The notes under the pieces: generated by a model
Database searches by the model: none
What the model was told of the DNA's origin: nothing
Seen by the model: only the letters and a program-made list of their open reading frames with translations
Assembly (NCBI RefSeq): GCF_004123805.1
Contig: NZ_RWJX01000024.1
Coordinates: 1-58,323, forward strand
Length of the DNA stretch: 58,323 nucleotides
Reading direction: 5' to 3'
Origin: Cellulomonas endophytica
Lineage (GTDB): Bacteria > Actinomycetota > Actinomycetes > Actinomycetales > Cellulomonadaceae
Shown: piece after piece, positions 7,900 to 17,093 of the stretch
Layout: each line of letters opens with the position of its first letter
Position numbering within the stretch: the stretch's first letter is position 1
Program-made: the position numbers and the translations under genes

Positions 7900-7962
7900 A
7901 TCGGTGCGGACGCGCGCCCGGCGACACCCGCCCGGCGCCCTCCGGCCAGAGGGGAGGCGTCC

Positions 7963-9858
7963 GTGTCGATGCCCCACATGCCCGGAGGCGGGGGTCCGAT
8001 GACCCGGACCTTCGGCCAGGACCGCAGCGTCGTCGAGCACCGCCTGACCCGGGCCACGCTCCGCCGCATCCTCGCCTTCGCCCGGCCCTACCGCGGCCGG
8101 CTGACCGTGTTCCTCGCGCTCATCGCGCTCGAGGCGGCGGCCGGCGCCGTGACGCCGCTGCTGCTGCAGACGCTCATCGACGACGGCATCGCGGACGGCC
8201 GCACGGGCCTCGTCCTCGGGATCGCCGGCGCCGTCGCCGGGCTCGCGCTGCTCCAGGCCGGGCTCTCCGTGGCCGACCGGTGGGTCTCCGCCGGCATCGG
8301 CGAGGGCCTCATCGCCGACCTGCGCCGCGCGGTGTTCGACCACGTCCAGACGATGCCGCTCGCCTTCTTCTCCCGGGCGCGCACGGGCTCGCTCGTGCAG
8401 CGCCTCAACGGCGACGTGCTCGGGGCGCAGCAGGCCTTCACCTCGACGCTGCAGAACGTCGTGAGCAACAGCCTCACGGTCGTCTTCGTGCTCGCCGCGA
8501 TGCTGTCCCTGTCCTGGCAGCTGACGCTCGTCAGCCTCGTGCTGCTGCCCGTGTTCATCCTGCCCGCCCGCTGGTTCGGGCACCGGATCGCCGAGGTGAC
8601 CCGGGAGAGCTACGTCCTCAACGCCGAGGCCGCGCAGACGATGACGGAGCGCTTCAACGTCGCGGGCGCCCACCTGGTCAAGGTGTTCGGCGACCCCGCC
8701 CGCGAGTCCGCGTCCTACGGCGCGCAGGTCGAGGCCGTCCGCGACGTCGGCGTCCGCCGCGCGCTGTACTCCACGTGGTTCCGCGTCGGCCTCACGACCG
8801 TGGCGGCGGTCGCCGTCGCCATCGTCTACGGCCTGGGCGGCGTCCTGGCGATCCGCGACCAGCTCACCGTCGGCGTGCTCGTCGCGCTGACCGCCTACCT
8901 CAACCGGCTCTACGGGCCCCTCAGCGCGATGTCGAACGTGCAGGTGGACGTCATGACCGCGCTCGTGAGCTTCGAGCGCGTCCTCGAGGTCCTCGACCTG
9001 CAGCCCACCGTCACCGACCGCCCGGGCGCCGGCGACCTGCGGGACGCCGTCGCCCGGCGCGGCGCGGACGTGGAGCTCGACGCCGTCGGCTTCCGCTACC
9101 CGGACGCCTCCGGCGTGGGCCTGGCCTCGCTCGAGGGCGTCGACGGCGGCCGCGGGGACGCGGCGGGCGACACCCTCGTCGACGTGTCCTTCCGGGTGCC
9201 GGCGGGGCAGATGGTCGCGCTCGTCGGACCCTCCGGCGCCGGCAAGACGACGATCTCGCAGCTCGTCACGCGCATGTACGACCCCACGCGCGGCGCCGTC
9301 CGGGTGGCCGGCGAGGACCTGCGGGACGTGACGCAGGAGTCGCTGCGCGCCACCGTCGGCATCGTCAGCCAGGAGGCGCACCTGTTCCACGACACCATCG
9401 CCGGCAACCTGCGCTACGTCCGGCCCGGGGCCACGGACGACGAGATCTGGGCCGCCCTGCGCCAGGCGCACGTCGGGGACCTCGTCGCGGGCCTGCCCGA
9501 CGGCCTCGCCACGGTCGTCGGGGAGCGCGGCTACCGCCTGTCCGGAGGTGAGCGGCAGCGCCTGGCGATCGCCCGGCTGCTGCTCAAGGCGCCCGACCTC
9601 GTCGTGCTCGACGAGGCGACGGCCCACCTGGACTCCGAGTCGGAGGCCGCCGTCCAGGCCGCGCTCGACACGGCGCTCGCGGGCCGGACCAGCGTCGTCA
9701 TCGCGCACCGGCTCTCGACGATCCGCCAGGCCGACCTCATCGTCGTGGTCGACGGCGGGCGGGTCGTCCAGCAGGGGACCCACGCGTCGCTGCTGGCCGA
9801 GGGCGGGCTGTACGCCGACCTGTACCGCACGCAGTTCGCCACGGCGACGGCGGCCTGA
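7963..9858 (+). CDS. ABC exporter, fused membrane and ATP-binding domains
   Basis: A 631-aa half-transporter (ABCB type) that should work as a homodimer exporting a lipid, drug or peptide. The six-helix membrane domain covers about residues 40-340. The ATP-binding domain has Walker A GPSGAGKTT (about 422-430), ABC signature LSGGERQR (about 526-533), Walker B LVVLDEATAHLD (about 546-557) and the H-loop IAHRL. A 30-residue insertion (about 380-400) precedes the Walker A. The GTG at 7963 has AGAGGGGAGGCG upstream. It stands alone between two terminators, so its substrate cannot be inferred from neighbours. Confidence 0.9.
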   Translation: MSMPHMPGGGGPMTRTFGQDRSVVEHRLTRATLRRILAFARPYRGRLTVFLALIALEAAAGAVTPLLLQTLIDDGIADGRTGLVLGIAGAVAGLALLQAGLSVADRWVSAGIGEGLIADLRRAVFDHVQTMPLAFFSRARTGSLVQRLNGDVLGAQQAFTSTLQNVVSNSLTVVFVLAAMLSLSWQLTLVSLVLLPVFILPARWFGHRIAEVTRESYVLNAEAAQTMTERFNVAGAHLVKVFGDPARESASYGAQVEAVRDVGVRRALYSTWFRVGLTTVAAVAVAIVYGLGGVLAIRDQLTVGVLVALTAYLNRLYGPLSAMSNVQVDVMTALVSFERVLEVLDLQPTVTDRPGAGDLRDAVARRGADVELDAVGFRYPDASGVGLASLEGVDGGRGDAAGDTLVDVSFRVPAGQMVALVGPSGAGKTTISQLVTRMYDPTRGAVRVAGEDLRDVTQESLRATVGIVSQEAHLFHDTIAGNLRYVRPGATDDEIWAALRQAHVGDLVAGLPDGLATVVGERGYRLSGGERQRLAIARLLLKAPDLVVLDEATAHLDSESEAAVQAALDTALAGRTSVVIAHRLSTIRQADLIVVVDGGRVVQQGTHASLLAEGGLYADLYRTQFATATAA

Positions 9859-9865
9859 GCCCGGC

Positions 9866-9897
9866 GGCCCCCGGCCCGCGCGCGAAGGGCCGGGGCC
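9866..9897. terminator. Bidirectional terminator-like hairpin
   Basis: GGCCCCCGGCCC pairs with GGGCCGGGGCC (one bulge) around a 9-nt loop in the short gap between the convergent ABC exporter and guanidinium exporter genes. Confidence 0.6.
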
Positions 9898-9907
9898 CGG
9901 GGCCGCG

Positions 9908-10237
9908 TCAGTGGAGCAGCTTGAGCCCCACGACGCAGCCGACGAGGCCGAGCACGAGCAGCACCTTGACGAGGGAGACGGCCTCCCCGCCCGTGGCCAT
10001 CGACCACGTGACGGTGAGCGCGGCCCCGATGCCGACCCACACGGCGTAGGACGTGCCCACCGGCAGGGTGCGCAGCGCGAAGGCCAGCCCGGCCATGCTG
10101 GCCACGAGCGCGGCGACGAAGACGAGGGTCGGCGCCAGCCGGGAGAAGCCCTCGGAGCGGCCGAGGGCCGTGGCCCACACCGCCTCGAGGACGCCGGAGA
10201 CGACGAGGGCGGACCAGGCGAGGGAGCTCGGGGACAC
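9908..10237 (-). CDS. gdx: SMR-family guanidinium exporter (Gdx/SugE type)
   Basis: A 109-aa four-helix small multidrug resistance protein. The essential proton/substrate-coupling glutamate is Glu18 in SGVLEAVWAT, a context characteristic of the Gdx/SugE subtype, and the conserved VGTSYAVWVGIGAA helix follows. Such proteins export guanidinium in exchange for protons as antiparallel dimers. The function call is strongly supported by a guanidine-III riboswitch directly upstream (10253-10295). I chose the GTG at 10237 because GTGAGG lies six bases before it and after the riboswitch. A GTG at 10249 would leave no room for a ribosome binding site outside the aptamer. The gene ends in the shared hairpin with the ABC exporter. 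Confidence 0.88.
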   Translation of the reverse strand: MSPSSLAWSALVVSGVLEAVWATALGRSEGFSRLAPTLVFVAALVASMAGLAFALRTLPVGTSYAVWVGIGAALTVTWSMATGGEAVSLVKVLLVLGLVGCVVGLKLLH

Positions 10238-10252
10238 GACGGACCTCACAGG

Positions 10253-10295
10253 GGTGCCGTCTTGTCGCGCTCCGGGTACGGCCCCGCTCGTCCGG
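10253..10295 (-). promoter_or_regulatory. Guanidine-III riboswitch (ykkC-III)
   Basis: On the minus strand the segment contains, in order, CCGGACGAG, CCGTACCCGG and GACAAGACGGC. These are the conserved blocks of the guanidine-III aptamer known from actinobacteria such as Thermobifida, which folds into a compact pseudoknot (CCGG pairs with CCGG, and GCCGT with ACGGC). The ribosome binding site of the SMR gene lies immediately after the last conserved block, consistent with guanidine-dependent exposure of the start region. Evidence is sequence recognition by eye. Confidence 0.88.
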
Positions 10296-10405
10296 GAGGG
10301 GCACCCTCCGTGCGCCTCGTCGTCGAGGCTCGCACGCGGGGGTGCCGGTGGCACGCCGGTCCGGGACGTGGACCGCCCCGGACCAGGACGCGGACCGCGG
10401 GCGCG

Positions 10406-11209
10406 TCAGATCGTCTGGACGGAGCCGGAGTCGACGCGGTAGTTCGACCCGTTCACGAAGCTCGCCCGCTCGGAGACGAGGAACGCGATGACCGCGGCGA
10501 CCTCCTCGGGCCGGCCGCGCCGGCCGAGCTCCATCCCGGGCCGCTCCTCCTGCAGGAACGAGCGGATGGCGCCCTCGACGTCCGTGCCCTCCTCCTCCGC
10601 CCGCTTCGCCATCATCGCGTCGGTCATGGGCGTGGCGATGAACGCCGGCGAGACGGCGTTCACGAGCACGCCCTCGGACGCGTAGGTCTTCGACAGTCCC
10701 TTGACGAGGGCGAGGATCCCGGCCTTCGCCACGCAGTAGGGCAGCTCGTCGGGGTAGGGCTGGACGGCGTCCTCCGAGGCGACCATGACGACCCGGCCCC
10801 AGCCCTGGCGGCGCATGCCGTCGAGGACCGCGCGGGTCGTGTGGACCGCGGCGAAGAGGTCGACCTCGACCGTCTCGCGCCAGCCGCTCTCGTCGATCTC
10901 GTGGAACAGCCCCTGCGCCCCCGTGATGCCGGCGGCGTGGACGAGGACGTCGACCGTGCCGAAGCGCTCCTGCGCGGCGGCGACGACCCGCTCGGCCGCC
11001 GCCCGGTCCCGCAGGTCGGCGGCGACGGTGAGGACCCGGTCGGCCACCGCCGGGCCGAGGGACGCCGCGGCCGCGTCGAGCCGCCCCGCGTCCACGTCGG
11101 TGAGGACGACCCGCGCCCCCTCCTCGAGCAGCAGGCGGGCCGTCGCCAGGCCGATGCCGGAGTCGCCCCCGGTCACGAGGGCGGTGCGGCCGTCGAGGTG
11201 CAGGTCCAC
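10406..11209 (-). CDS. Short-chain dehydrogenase/reductase
   Basis: A 267-aa classical SDR. The NAD(P)-binding motif TGGDSGIG is at residues 13-20, with Asp38 after strand beta-2 favouring NAD over NADP. The catalytic triad is Ser145, Tyr158 and Lys162 (YCVAK). The later PAFIATPMT loop and a 40-residue region rich in Glu and Arg (about 205-235) form the substrate cap, larger than in FabG. Best guess is an alcohol or hydroxy-acid dehydrogenase (3-hydroxybutyrate or sugar-alcohol type). The GTG start has GGAGGACCC upstream. It is monocistronic, with no pathway neighbour to fix the substrate. Confidence 0.85.
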   Translation of the reverse strand: MDLHLDGRTALVTGGDSGIGLATARLLLEEGARVVLTDVDAGRLDAAAASLGPAVADRVLTVAADLRDRAAAERVVAAAQERFGTVDVLVHAAGITGAQGLFHEIDESGWRETVEVDLFAAVHTTRAVLDGMRRQGWGRVVMVASEDAVQPYPDELPYCVAKAGILALVKGLSKTYASEGVLVNAVSPAFIATPMTDAMMAKRAEEEGTDVEGAIRSFLQEERPGMELGRRGRPEEVAAVIAFLVSERASFVNGSNYRVDSGSVQTI

Positions 11210-11327
11210 GGGTCCTCCGGGGTCGTGGCGGCGCCCAGGGCGCGGGGGGGCCGCGTGAGCCGGACGGGCACGCGGGCAGGGCGGGGTGGCGGTGCGCAGC
11301 CGGGACGGCCGGCGGCGCCGTCGCCGG

Positions 11328-11861
11328 TCAGGAGTGGCCGTAGGCCTCGTCGGCCGGCTGCGCGTAGAGGACGGCGACGCGCGGGCGGCGGCGGCGGCGG
11401 TCCGAGCTCTCGACGAGCCCCTGCGCCGCGCGGAGCACGACGGCGTCCTCGACGAGCGCGGCCCGCCAGTCGGGGCGCAGCGCGTCGGGCCCGGAGCCGT
11501 CGGCCCACGTGCGCCACGTCGAGCCGCCCACCGACCCCAGCCAGCCGCCGACGCCCCCGGCGAGGAGGGCGACGAGGTGCGCGCCCGTGCGCCGGCCCTC
11601 GACGACCGACAGGCCGACGGCGCCGAGCGCCCCCGAGGCCACGCGGGCGGTCAGCACGGGCGGGAGCAGGCGGCTCGGCGTGGCGGGCAGCTTGTCCGCC
11701 ACCGTCTCGCCCAGCACGGCCGCGCCCGCGAGCAGGCGGACGAGCGCCGGCCCGGCCCCGGGACGGCCGCGGACGGCCGCCAGCGCCGGCACCGCGAACC
11801 CCGTCGAGGACCGCCCGCCGGCCGCGAGGCCGAGCACCACCGAACGCGTCAGCACACCCAT
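11328..11861 (-). CDS. DUF4126-like membrane protein
   Basis: A 177-aa hydrophobic protein with the pattern of the DUF4126 family: LGLAAGGRSSTGFAVPALAA at the N-terminus, then LGETVADKLPATPSRLLPPVLTARVASGA and a Gly-rich helix pair (VALLAGGVGGWLGSVGG). About three to four membrane segments are likely, followed by a basic tail. No function is established for this family. It diverges from the large membrane protein gene at 12020. Confidence 0.65.
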   Translation of the reverse strand: MGVLTRSVVLGLAAGGRSSTGFAVPALAAVRGRPGAGPALVRLLAGAAVLGETVADKLPATPSRLLPPVLTARVASGALGAVGLSVVEGRRTGAHLVALLAGGVGGWLGSVGGSTWRTWADGSGPDALRPDWRAALVEDAVVLRAAQGLVESSDRRRRRPRVAVLYAQPADEAYGHS

Positions 11862-12019
11862 GCCTGCTTCCTACCCGCCGCCGGCGCCCCCGGCATCCGG
11901 AGGGGCCGCGGACGGCGCCACGGCCACAGGTGCCGCGGGCCGCGCGCTGCTAGCGTCGGCGGTGCGGCGCCGAGGCCGCGGCGTCTGCCGCACCGCCCCG
12001 ACGCGGACGGGAGGGGGCC

Positions 12020-15000
12020 GTGCCCGTCGCCCGCGCCCGCCGCCTGCTCGTCGTGCTGCTCGCGGTGGTCCTGCTCGCCGCCTGCCTCCTCGAGGCGACG
12101 CCCCGCCGCACCGTGACGGAGCCCGTCACGGGGACCGTCGCCGCGGGTCACGGCGCACGCGGCACCGCCGCCGCCCCGTACGAGCTCCTCGTCACGGCCC
12201 CCGGCACCGCGGGCGAGCTGACGGGGGCCGTGCCCCCGACCGCCGCCCTGTCGCCGTCGCGGCGGATGACCCTCGCCGACCTCGCCCGCGTCCGCGCCGT
12301 CCCCGGCGTCGCGGTCGCCGCGCCGCGCGGCGACGTCGTGCTCGAGGTCGTCGCGCCCGAGCGGGTCCGGCTCGTCGTGCCGGTCGACGCGGGGCGCACC
12401 GCCGCCGGCCCGGTGGCCTTCCGCCTGACGACCACGTGGACGACGGACGACGGCCTCGGCGAGCGGGTGGTGCGGCGCGACGAGATGGTCGCCATGGTCG
12501 ACACGGCCGACGTGCCGACGGTGGTCGTGCCGCCCGACCGGCTGCCGCCCCGGTGGCGGTGCCGCGTCGGGGACGCGCTGCTGCGGGCCGACGACCCCGC
12601 CTCCGAGCCCTGCCGCACCCAGCGCCGCACCGCCGCGACCGTCCTCGGCCTCACGGTGGCGACCGGTTCGACCGCGCCGGTCGTCGACGGCCGGATCGCG
12701 CTGGAGCCCGGGCCGGCGCCCGCCTCGCTGGCGCGGGTGGTGCTCGTCGACCCCGCCGCCGAGGCCGCCCTCCGCGGCGGGGCCGGGACCGCGCTCGACC
12801 CCCTCCTCGGCGCGAGCGCGGCGGGCACGACCCTCCTGGAGCTGGGGCGGTGGGCGTCGGCGGGGCCGGCGGACGACCCGCTCGTGGCGACCCTGCTCCG
12901 GCGCGCGGAGGCGGAGCTGCGCACGCTCGTCGAGGGGCCGCAGGAGCTCTGGGACGCGTCGGTCCAGCCCGGGCCGTCCACGACGCCGCACGTGCCCGTG
13001 CTGCTGCTGGAGGGGGGCGGCCCCACGCTGCACGTCCGTGTGGAGGTGCGGGGACGGTTCGGGGCGGTGGGGCAGCTCGGCTCCGGCGGGTCGGCCGACG
13101 AGGCGCTGGGCTGGGTGCCGCCGGCGGACGCGCGACGACCGGACGCGGGGACCCTGCTCGGGGTCGTCGAGGCGCCGGTGGAGGCCGCCGCGAACCCGCT
13201 GCGGACGACCCCCGTCGACCTGCCGTGGCCGGCCTCGGGGCAGGTGCGCGGCGAGCGCGGGGGCGGGAGCGCCGGGGAGCCGCCGGGGGCGGACGAGGGG
13301 GAGGACCCCCTGCCCGACGCCGAGCCCGCCTTCCCCGTCACGTGGAGCACCGCGGCGGTCGAGCCCCTGCCCGTCGCGGCGAACCCGGCCGCCCCCGGGT
13401 CCGACGGACCGACGGGCGGGGTGCGCCGGCTCGTCGCCGACCGGTACGCGCCGTTCGCGCCCTCGAGCCCGTGGACGGCGACGAGCGACGGGCTCACGCC
13501 CTCGGCCGACGGCACCGCACCCGGCGCGGAGGCGGTGTTCGGCCGGCTCGAGCCCCTCGCGGGCTTCGGCGACGGCGGGACGGTGGCGCGGACCTCCGTG
13601 GTGGTGCCCGTCGGCACCGTCCGTGCGGCGACGACCCACCGGGGCGCGACGCCGCCGCCGGGCGCGGCCCCCGACGCCCGCGCCGTCCGCGACGTGCTGG
13701 ACCCGCTGGGCCCCTCCCCCGCCGCCGTCCTCGTCCGCGACGCCCGGGGGCGCGAGCTCGACGTGCCCGTGCCGCTCGCGCCGGCGATCTCCGGTCTCGG
13801 CCTCGTGCCCGGGCCGCCGAGCGCGATCGCGGACGTCGCCCACGCCCACGTGTGGGGCGTGCGGGACCCCGTCGCCTCCGTGCGGGTCCGGGTGGCGGGG
13901 CTCACGGGGGCTGCCGACGCGGACCGCGAGCGCGTGCGCGCCGTGGCCGAGGACCTGCGCGCCGCGGGCCTCACCGTCACCGAGGTCGCCGGCGGGCGCA
14001 CGGTGCCGGTGGACGTCGACGTCGACGGGTACGCCTTCGGCACCACGGTCGCCACGGGCACCCAGCGGGTGGGCGTCCTGGGCACCGTCCGGCAGGAGTG
14101 GGTGCGGCTGGGCCCGACGTGGACCGCCGCGCTCGACGCCGGCCGCGCCACGACGGTGCTGGGCTGGGGCGCCGGCCTCGGGCTGGTGGCGCTCCTCGTC
14201 GCCGTGCTGCTCGCCGTCCGCTCCCCGGCCCGGGCCGGGTCCGGGCCGGCTCCCGGCGGGGGCCGGGACCTGGCGGTCCTCGCCGCCGCGGCGGTGCTCG
14301 TGGCGGGGACGGCCGCGGCCGGGCGCCTGCCCGGGCACGGGGTGGGGACGGCTGCCGTCGCGGTGCTCGTGGTGCTCGCGGCCGCGCTGCTGCACCACGC
14401 GCGCCCCCTGCCGGCCGGACCGCGGCTCCTCGCCGGGCCCGGGACGGCGCAGGAGCGGGTCGGCGGGGCGGCGCGGGACGCGGCCGCCCCCGGGGGTGAG
14501 GACGAGGGCCGGGACGGCGCGGCGACGGGCGACGGACCTCCGGTGGCGCTCGCCGCCCGCGGCGGGTCGGGGCGGGCCCGTCGCCTGGTGCTGGCCGGGC
14601 GGCGTGACGCCGGGCGCCCGGCCGGGCGCGGCGGGCGACGGCGCCCGGGGCGCACGCGCCGGAGCGGGCCGGAGGAGGAGGTGGTGCTCGACGACGCGCC
14701 CGCCGGTGGTGGCGGGTGGTGGGACGGCGCGTGGGACGGCGCGCGGGACGGCTCGAGGGACGGCTCGAGGGACGGCTCGTGGGACGCCGCCTCCGTCGAC
14801 CGCGGCGAGGGGCCCCCCGAGGACCGGTGGGCGGGGGACGGCGCGGCCGGGCACGCAGGGCCGCGCCGCCACCGCGCCGTCCCCGCCGACCTCTCGGCGT
14901 GGGCCCTCGGACCGGTCACCGGGCCCGTCGCCCAGTGGCGCGTGGGGCACGGCGGCCGGCCGGCGGCGCGGACGGCCGAGGTGCCGGCGGCGCCCGCCGG

Positions 15001-15838
15001 GACGGCCCCGTGGACGGCGTCGTCGGCCCTGGGGACCTCCGGGGACGGCGGCGCCCCGGCCCCTCGGCCGCTCGTCGGGGACGGACGCGCCCGGCCCCGC
15101 GTGTGGCGCGACGAGGTGCCCGGGGGACGCGGGCCGGGGTCCGCCGCCTGGTCCGACGGGCGGTCGGGCGGGTGGTCGCAGGGGTCGTCGGACGGGTGGC
15201 CGGGCGGGTGGTCGGACGGGTGGCCGGACGGGTCCGTCGCCGGCGGCGGCGGGGACCCCGGTGCGTCCCCGGCGGGCGGGTCCGGCGTCGTGCGCCTGCC
15301 GCCGCACGACCCGGTCGCGGAGGTCCTCGACGAGCTGCGCGACCGGCTGCGACGCCGGCGGGACGCGGTGCTGCGCGGGGCGCGGGCGGCGGGTGCGGTC
15401 CTCGCCGGCGTCCTCGCGGCGTCGGTGGCCGGCATGGTGCTGGCCGCCCTGGCCGCGGCGGACGGGTCGGCGGTCGCCGCGCGGGCGCTCCTCGTCGCCC
15501 TCGGGCCCCAGCTGCTGCTCGCGGTCGTGGGTGCGGCGGCGCTCGCGGGTGCGCTCGCCCTCCTCCCGCCGACGGACCCGCCGGTCCGGCCGTGGCGCGC
15601 CGGCGTACCCGGCACGCGGCGCGCCCTGCTCCTGGCCGCGGCCCTCGGCGCACCTCTCGCCGCGGCGGGCCTGGACGCCGACCTGGGCACGCGCCTCACC
15701 GCCGGTGCCGGTGCCGCGCTCGGGGGCACGCTCCTGGCGCTCGCGACGGTCCGCCGGTGGGCCGAGGTCCGCGCCGCCGACGCGTCCCTCGACGCTCCCG
15801 GCCCCGACCTGCGGGACGGGGGCGCGCGGGCGGCCTGA
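12020..15838 (+). CDS. Large membrane protein, distant FtsX-like permease, with W/D/G/S repeats
   Basis: A 1272-aa protein. A signal-anchor helix (about 7-27) is followed by an extracytoplasmic region of roughly 680 residues, where VRVRVAGLTGAADADRERV resembles the periplasmic part of FtsX/MacB-type permeases. Helices come at about 712-735, 752-775 and 778-798. A polar region (800-1110) then carries two low-complexity blocks built of 12-bp repeats: WDGARDGSRDGS-like around residue 900-923 and SDGWPGGWSDGW-like around 1045-1072. Four more helices close the protein. No ATPase gene is adjacent. GTG start; TAGCGT at 11951-11956 is a candidate -10. Function is unknown; the permease relationship is an inference from topology and one segment. 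Confidence 0.6.
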   Translation: MPVARARRLLVVLLAVVLLAACLLEATPRRTVTEPVTGTVAAGHGARGTAAAPYELLVTAPGTAGELTGAVPPTAALSPSRRMTLADLARVRAVPGVAVAAPRGDVVLEVVAPERVRLVVPVDAGRTAAGPVAFRLTTTWTTDDGLGERVVRRDEMVAMVDTADVPTVVVPPDRLPPRWRCRVGDALLRADDPASEPCRTQRRTAATVLGLTVATGSTAPVVDGRIALEPGPAPASLARVVLVDPAAEAALRGGAGTALDPLLGASAAGTTLLELGRWASAGPADDPLVATLLRRAEAELRTLVEGPQELWDASVQPGPSTTPHVPVLLLEGGGPTLHVRVEVRGRFGAVGQLGSGGSADEALGWVPPADARRPDAGTLLGVVEAPVEAAANPLRTTPVDLPWPASGQVRGERGGGSAGEPPGADEGEDPLPDAEPAFPVTWSTAAVEPLPVAANPAAPGSDGPTGGVRRLVADRYAPFAPSSPWTATSDGLTPSADGTAPGAEAVFGRLEPLAGFGDGGTVARTSVVVPVGTVRAATTHRGATPPPGAAPDARAVRDVLDPLGPSPAAVLVRDARGRELDVPVPLAPAISGLGLVPGPPSAIADVAHAHVWGVRDPVASVRVRVAGLTGAADADRERVRAVAEDLRAAGLTVTEVAGGRTVPVDVDVDGYAFGTTVATGTQRVGVLGTVRQEWVRLGPTWTAALDAGRATTVLGWGAGLGLVALLVAVLLAVRSPARAGSGPAPGGGRDLAVLAAAAVLVAGTAAAGRLPGHGVGTAAVAVLVVLAAALLHHARPLPAGPRLLAGPGTAQERVGGAARDAAAPGGEDEGRDGAATGDGPPVALAARGGSGRARRLVLAGRRDAGRPAGRGGRRRPGRTRRSGPEEEVVLDDAPAGGGGWWDGAWDGARDGSRDGSRDGSWDAASVDRGEGPPEDRWAGDGAAGHAGPRRHRAVPADLSAWALGPVTGPVAQWRVGHGGRPAARTAEVPAAPAGTAPWTASSALGTSGDGGAPAPRPLVGDGRARPRVWRDEVPGGRGPGSAAWSDGRSGGWSQGSSDGWPGGWSDGWPDGSVAGGGGDPGASPAGGSGVVRLPPHDPVAEVLDELRDRLRRRRDAVLRGARAAGAVLAGVLAASVAGMVLAALAAADGSAVAARALLVALGPQLLLAVVGAAALAGALALLPPTDPPVRPWRAGVPGTRRALLLAAALGAPLAAAGLDADLGTRLTAGAGAALGGTLLALATVRRWAEVRAADASLDAPGPDLRDGGARAA
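14721..14790 (+). repeat. 12-bp tandem repeat inside the large membrane protein gene
   Basis: Five to six units related to GGGACGGCTCGA keep the reading frame and encode repeats such as WDGARDGSRDGS. Confidence 0.75.
15153..15236 (+). repeat. Second 12-bp tandem repeat inside the large membrane protein gene
   Basis: About seven in-frame units related to GGGTGGTCGGAC encode a Gly/Trp/Ser/Asp-rich tract. Confidence 0.75.
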
Positions 15839-15931
15839 CGCCCGATCGCCCGGCGCGAGGGTCAGCGCCCGGCGCCCGAGCCCCGCGGCCGGCGGCGCGG
15901 CGCCGGGGCCCGGGGCGGCGGGGCACCGCGG

Positions 15932-17092
15932 TCAGAGCACCGGCACGCCCAGGTCGGCCGGGTCGACGAGGAAGTCGGCCTCGTCGGCGACCTCTCCCCC
16001 GACGACGCCGTGCAGCGTCCGCGCGACCGCCACGACCGTGTCGATCGCGTGGTCCCGGGCGCGGCGGTGCTCCAGCGAGGGTCGCTCCCGCCCGAGCTCG
16101 ACGAGGTCCGGCGGCTCCCAGCGGACGGTGTAGCCGACGACGCCCCGCGCCGTCCACGGGACGTCCCGCAGGAGGGGGTGGACCTCGTCCCGCGCGGCCG
16201 CCTCGACCGCGACGAGGCCGTCGAGGCCGAGGTCGACGAGGACCCCGTGCCCCGTCGGCGGCGGCGGCGCGGACAAGGCGGCGGCGTCCGCCTCCCGGGC
16301 CGCGGCGAGCAGCCGCTCGCGCACGACGGGGTCCGGGACGCCGTGGGTGCCGAGCGCGGCCGCGAGCGCCGGGTCCACCGCGGCCTCGGCGGCACGACGC
16401 CCGCGGCGCGTGCTGCGCGGCGGGGGCCCGGCCACCGGAGCGGCCGGGGCGCCGGTCCCCGGCCCCGTGGCCGTGGGGGCGACGCCCCGCACCACGGCGA
16501 GCAGCTCCGACGGCTCCAGCCAGGTCGCGGTGAGGACGGTGAGGTCGACGGCGGCGTCCGGGTCGGGCTCGACCACCGCACCCACCGGCCCGAGCCGGGT
16601 GGCCCCCCCGAGCCGGCGGGCGGCGGCGACGAGCCACCGCACCACCCGGTCCTCCTCGCGCACGGGCAGGCCGTCGGGGAAGGCACGGGCCAGCCCGTCC
16701 CGGTCCCCGACGCCCGGCAGCGGGGGGCCGCCGCGGTCGCGGGGGGCGTGGACGTCCCACGCCACCGTCACCCCTGCCGGCAGGCCGAGCGCGGCGGCGT
16801 CGTCCGGCTCGAGGCGGTACGGCCCCACGACGACGCTGCTCCGCCCGACCCGGAGCGCCCGCACGGGCAGGGTGCGGGCGCCGACGGCGCGCAGGCCGAG
16901 CGCGGTGGTGACGGCGCGACGCTCGCGCGGCGCCTCGTCGGGGGCCTCCTCCCACCGGGCGGCGGGGAAGCGGCTCAGCGCGAGGGTCTCGACCTCGTCC
17001 AGCGCGACGCCGTCGGGCAGCGCCAGCTGGTGCCGGTCGCGGACGCCCGGGTCCCCGACGGGCAGGCGCGGCAGGAGGGAGGCGCCGGCCAC
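15932..17092 (-). CDS. Hypothetical protein coupled to dcd
   Basis: A 386-aa protein I do not recognise. It has no signal peptide or membrane helix. Residues about 1-210 form a regular mixed alpha/beta sequence, 215-245 is a Pro/Arg-rich linker (PPPRSTRRGRRAAE), and the remainder is acidic with VRWEPPDLVELGRERPSLEHRRARDHAIDTVVAVAR. The GTG start lies one base after the dcd stop, so the two are almost certainly co-transcribed and translationally coupled. Codon use matches its neighbours. Confidence 0.7.
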   Translation of the reverse strand: MAGASLLPRLPVGDPGVRDRHQLALPDGVALDEVETLALSRFPAARWEEAPDEAPRERRAVTTALGLRAVGARTLPVRALRVGRSSVVVGPYRLEPDDAAALGLPAGVTVAWDVHAPRDRGGPPLPGVGDRDGLARAFPDGLPVREEDRVVRWLVAAARRLGGATRLGPVGAVVEPDPDAAVDLTVLTATWLEPSELLAVVRGVAPTATGPGTGAPAAPVAGPPPRSTRRGRRAAEAAVDPALAAALGTHGVPDPVVRERLLAAAREADAAALSAPPPPTGHGVLVDLGLDGLVAVEAAARDEVHPLLRDVPWTARGVVGYTVRWEPPDLVELGRERPSLEHRRARDHAIDTVVAVARTLHGVVGGEVADEADFLVDPADLGVPVL

Positions 17093-17093
17093 G

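Noticed and set aside
12074..12088. Lipobox-like LLAAC at the start of the large membrane protein
   Set aside because: The following sequence and the size and topology of the protein fit a signal anchor helix at least as well; a lipoprotein call is not safe.
15108..15125. GCGACGAGGTGCC resembling the start of the 64-bp hairpin family
   Set aside because: No matching CTCGTCG end lies 64 bp away, and the bases encode part of the membrane protein.
11849..15307. Very long minus-strand open frame antisense to the large membrane protein gene
   Set aside because: High GC content opens long antisense frames. The plus-strand product has a signal anchor, membrane helices and G/C third positions; the antisense product is Arg/Pro/Gly-rich and featureless.
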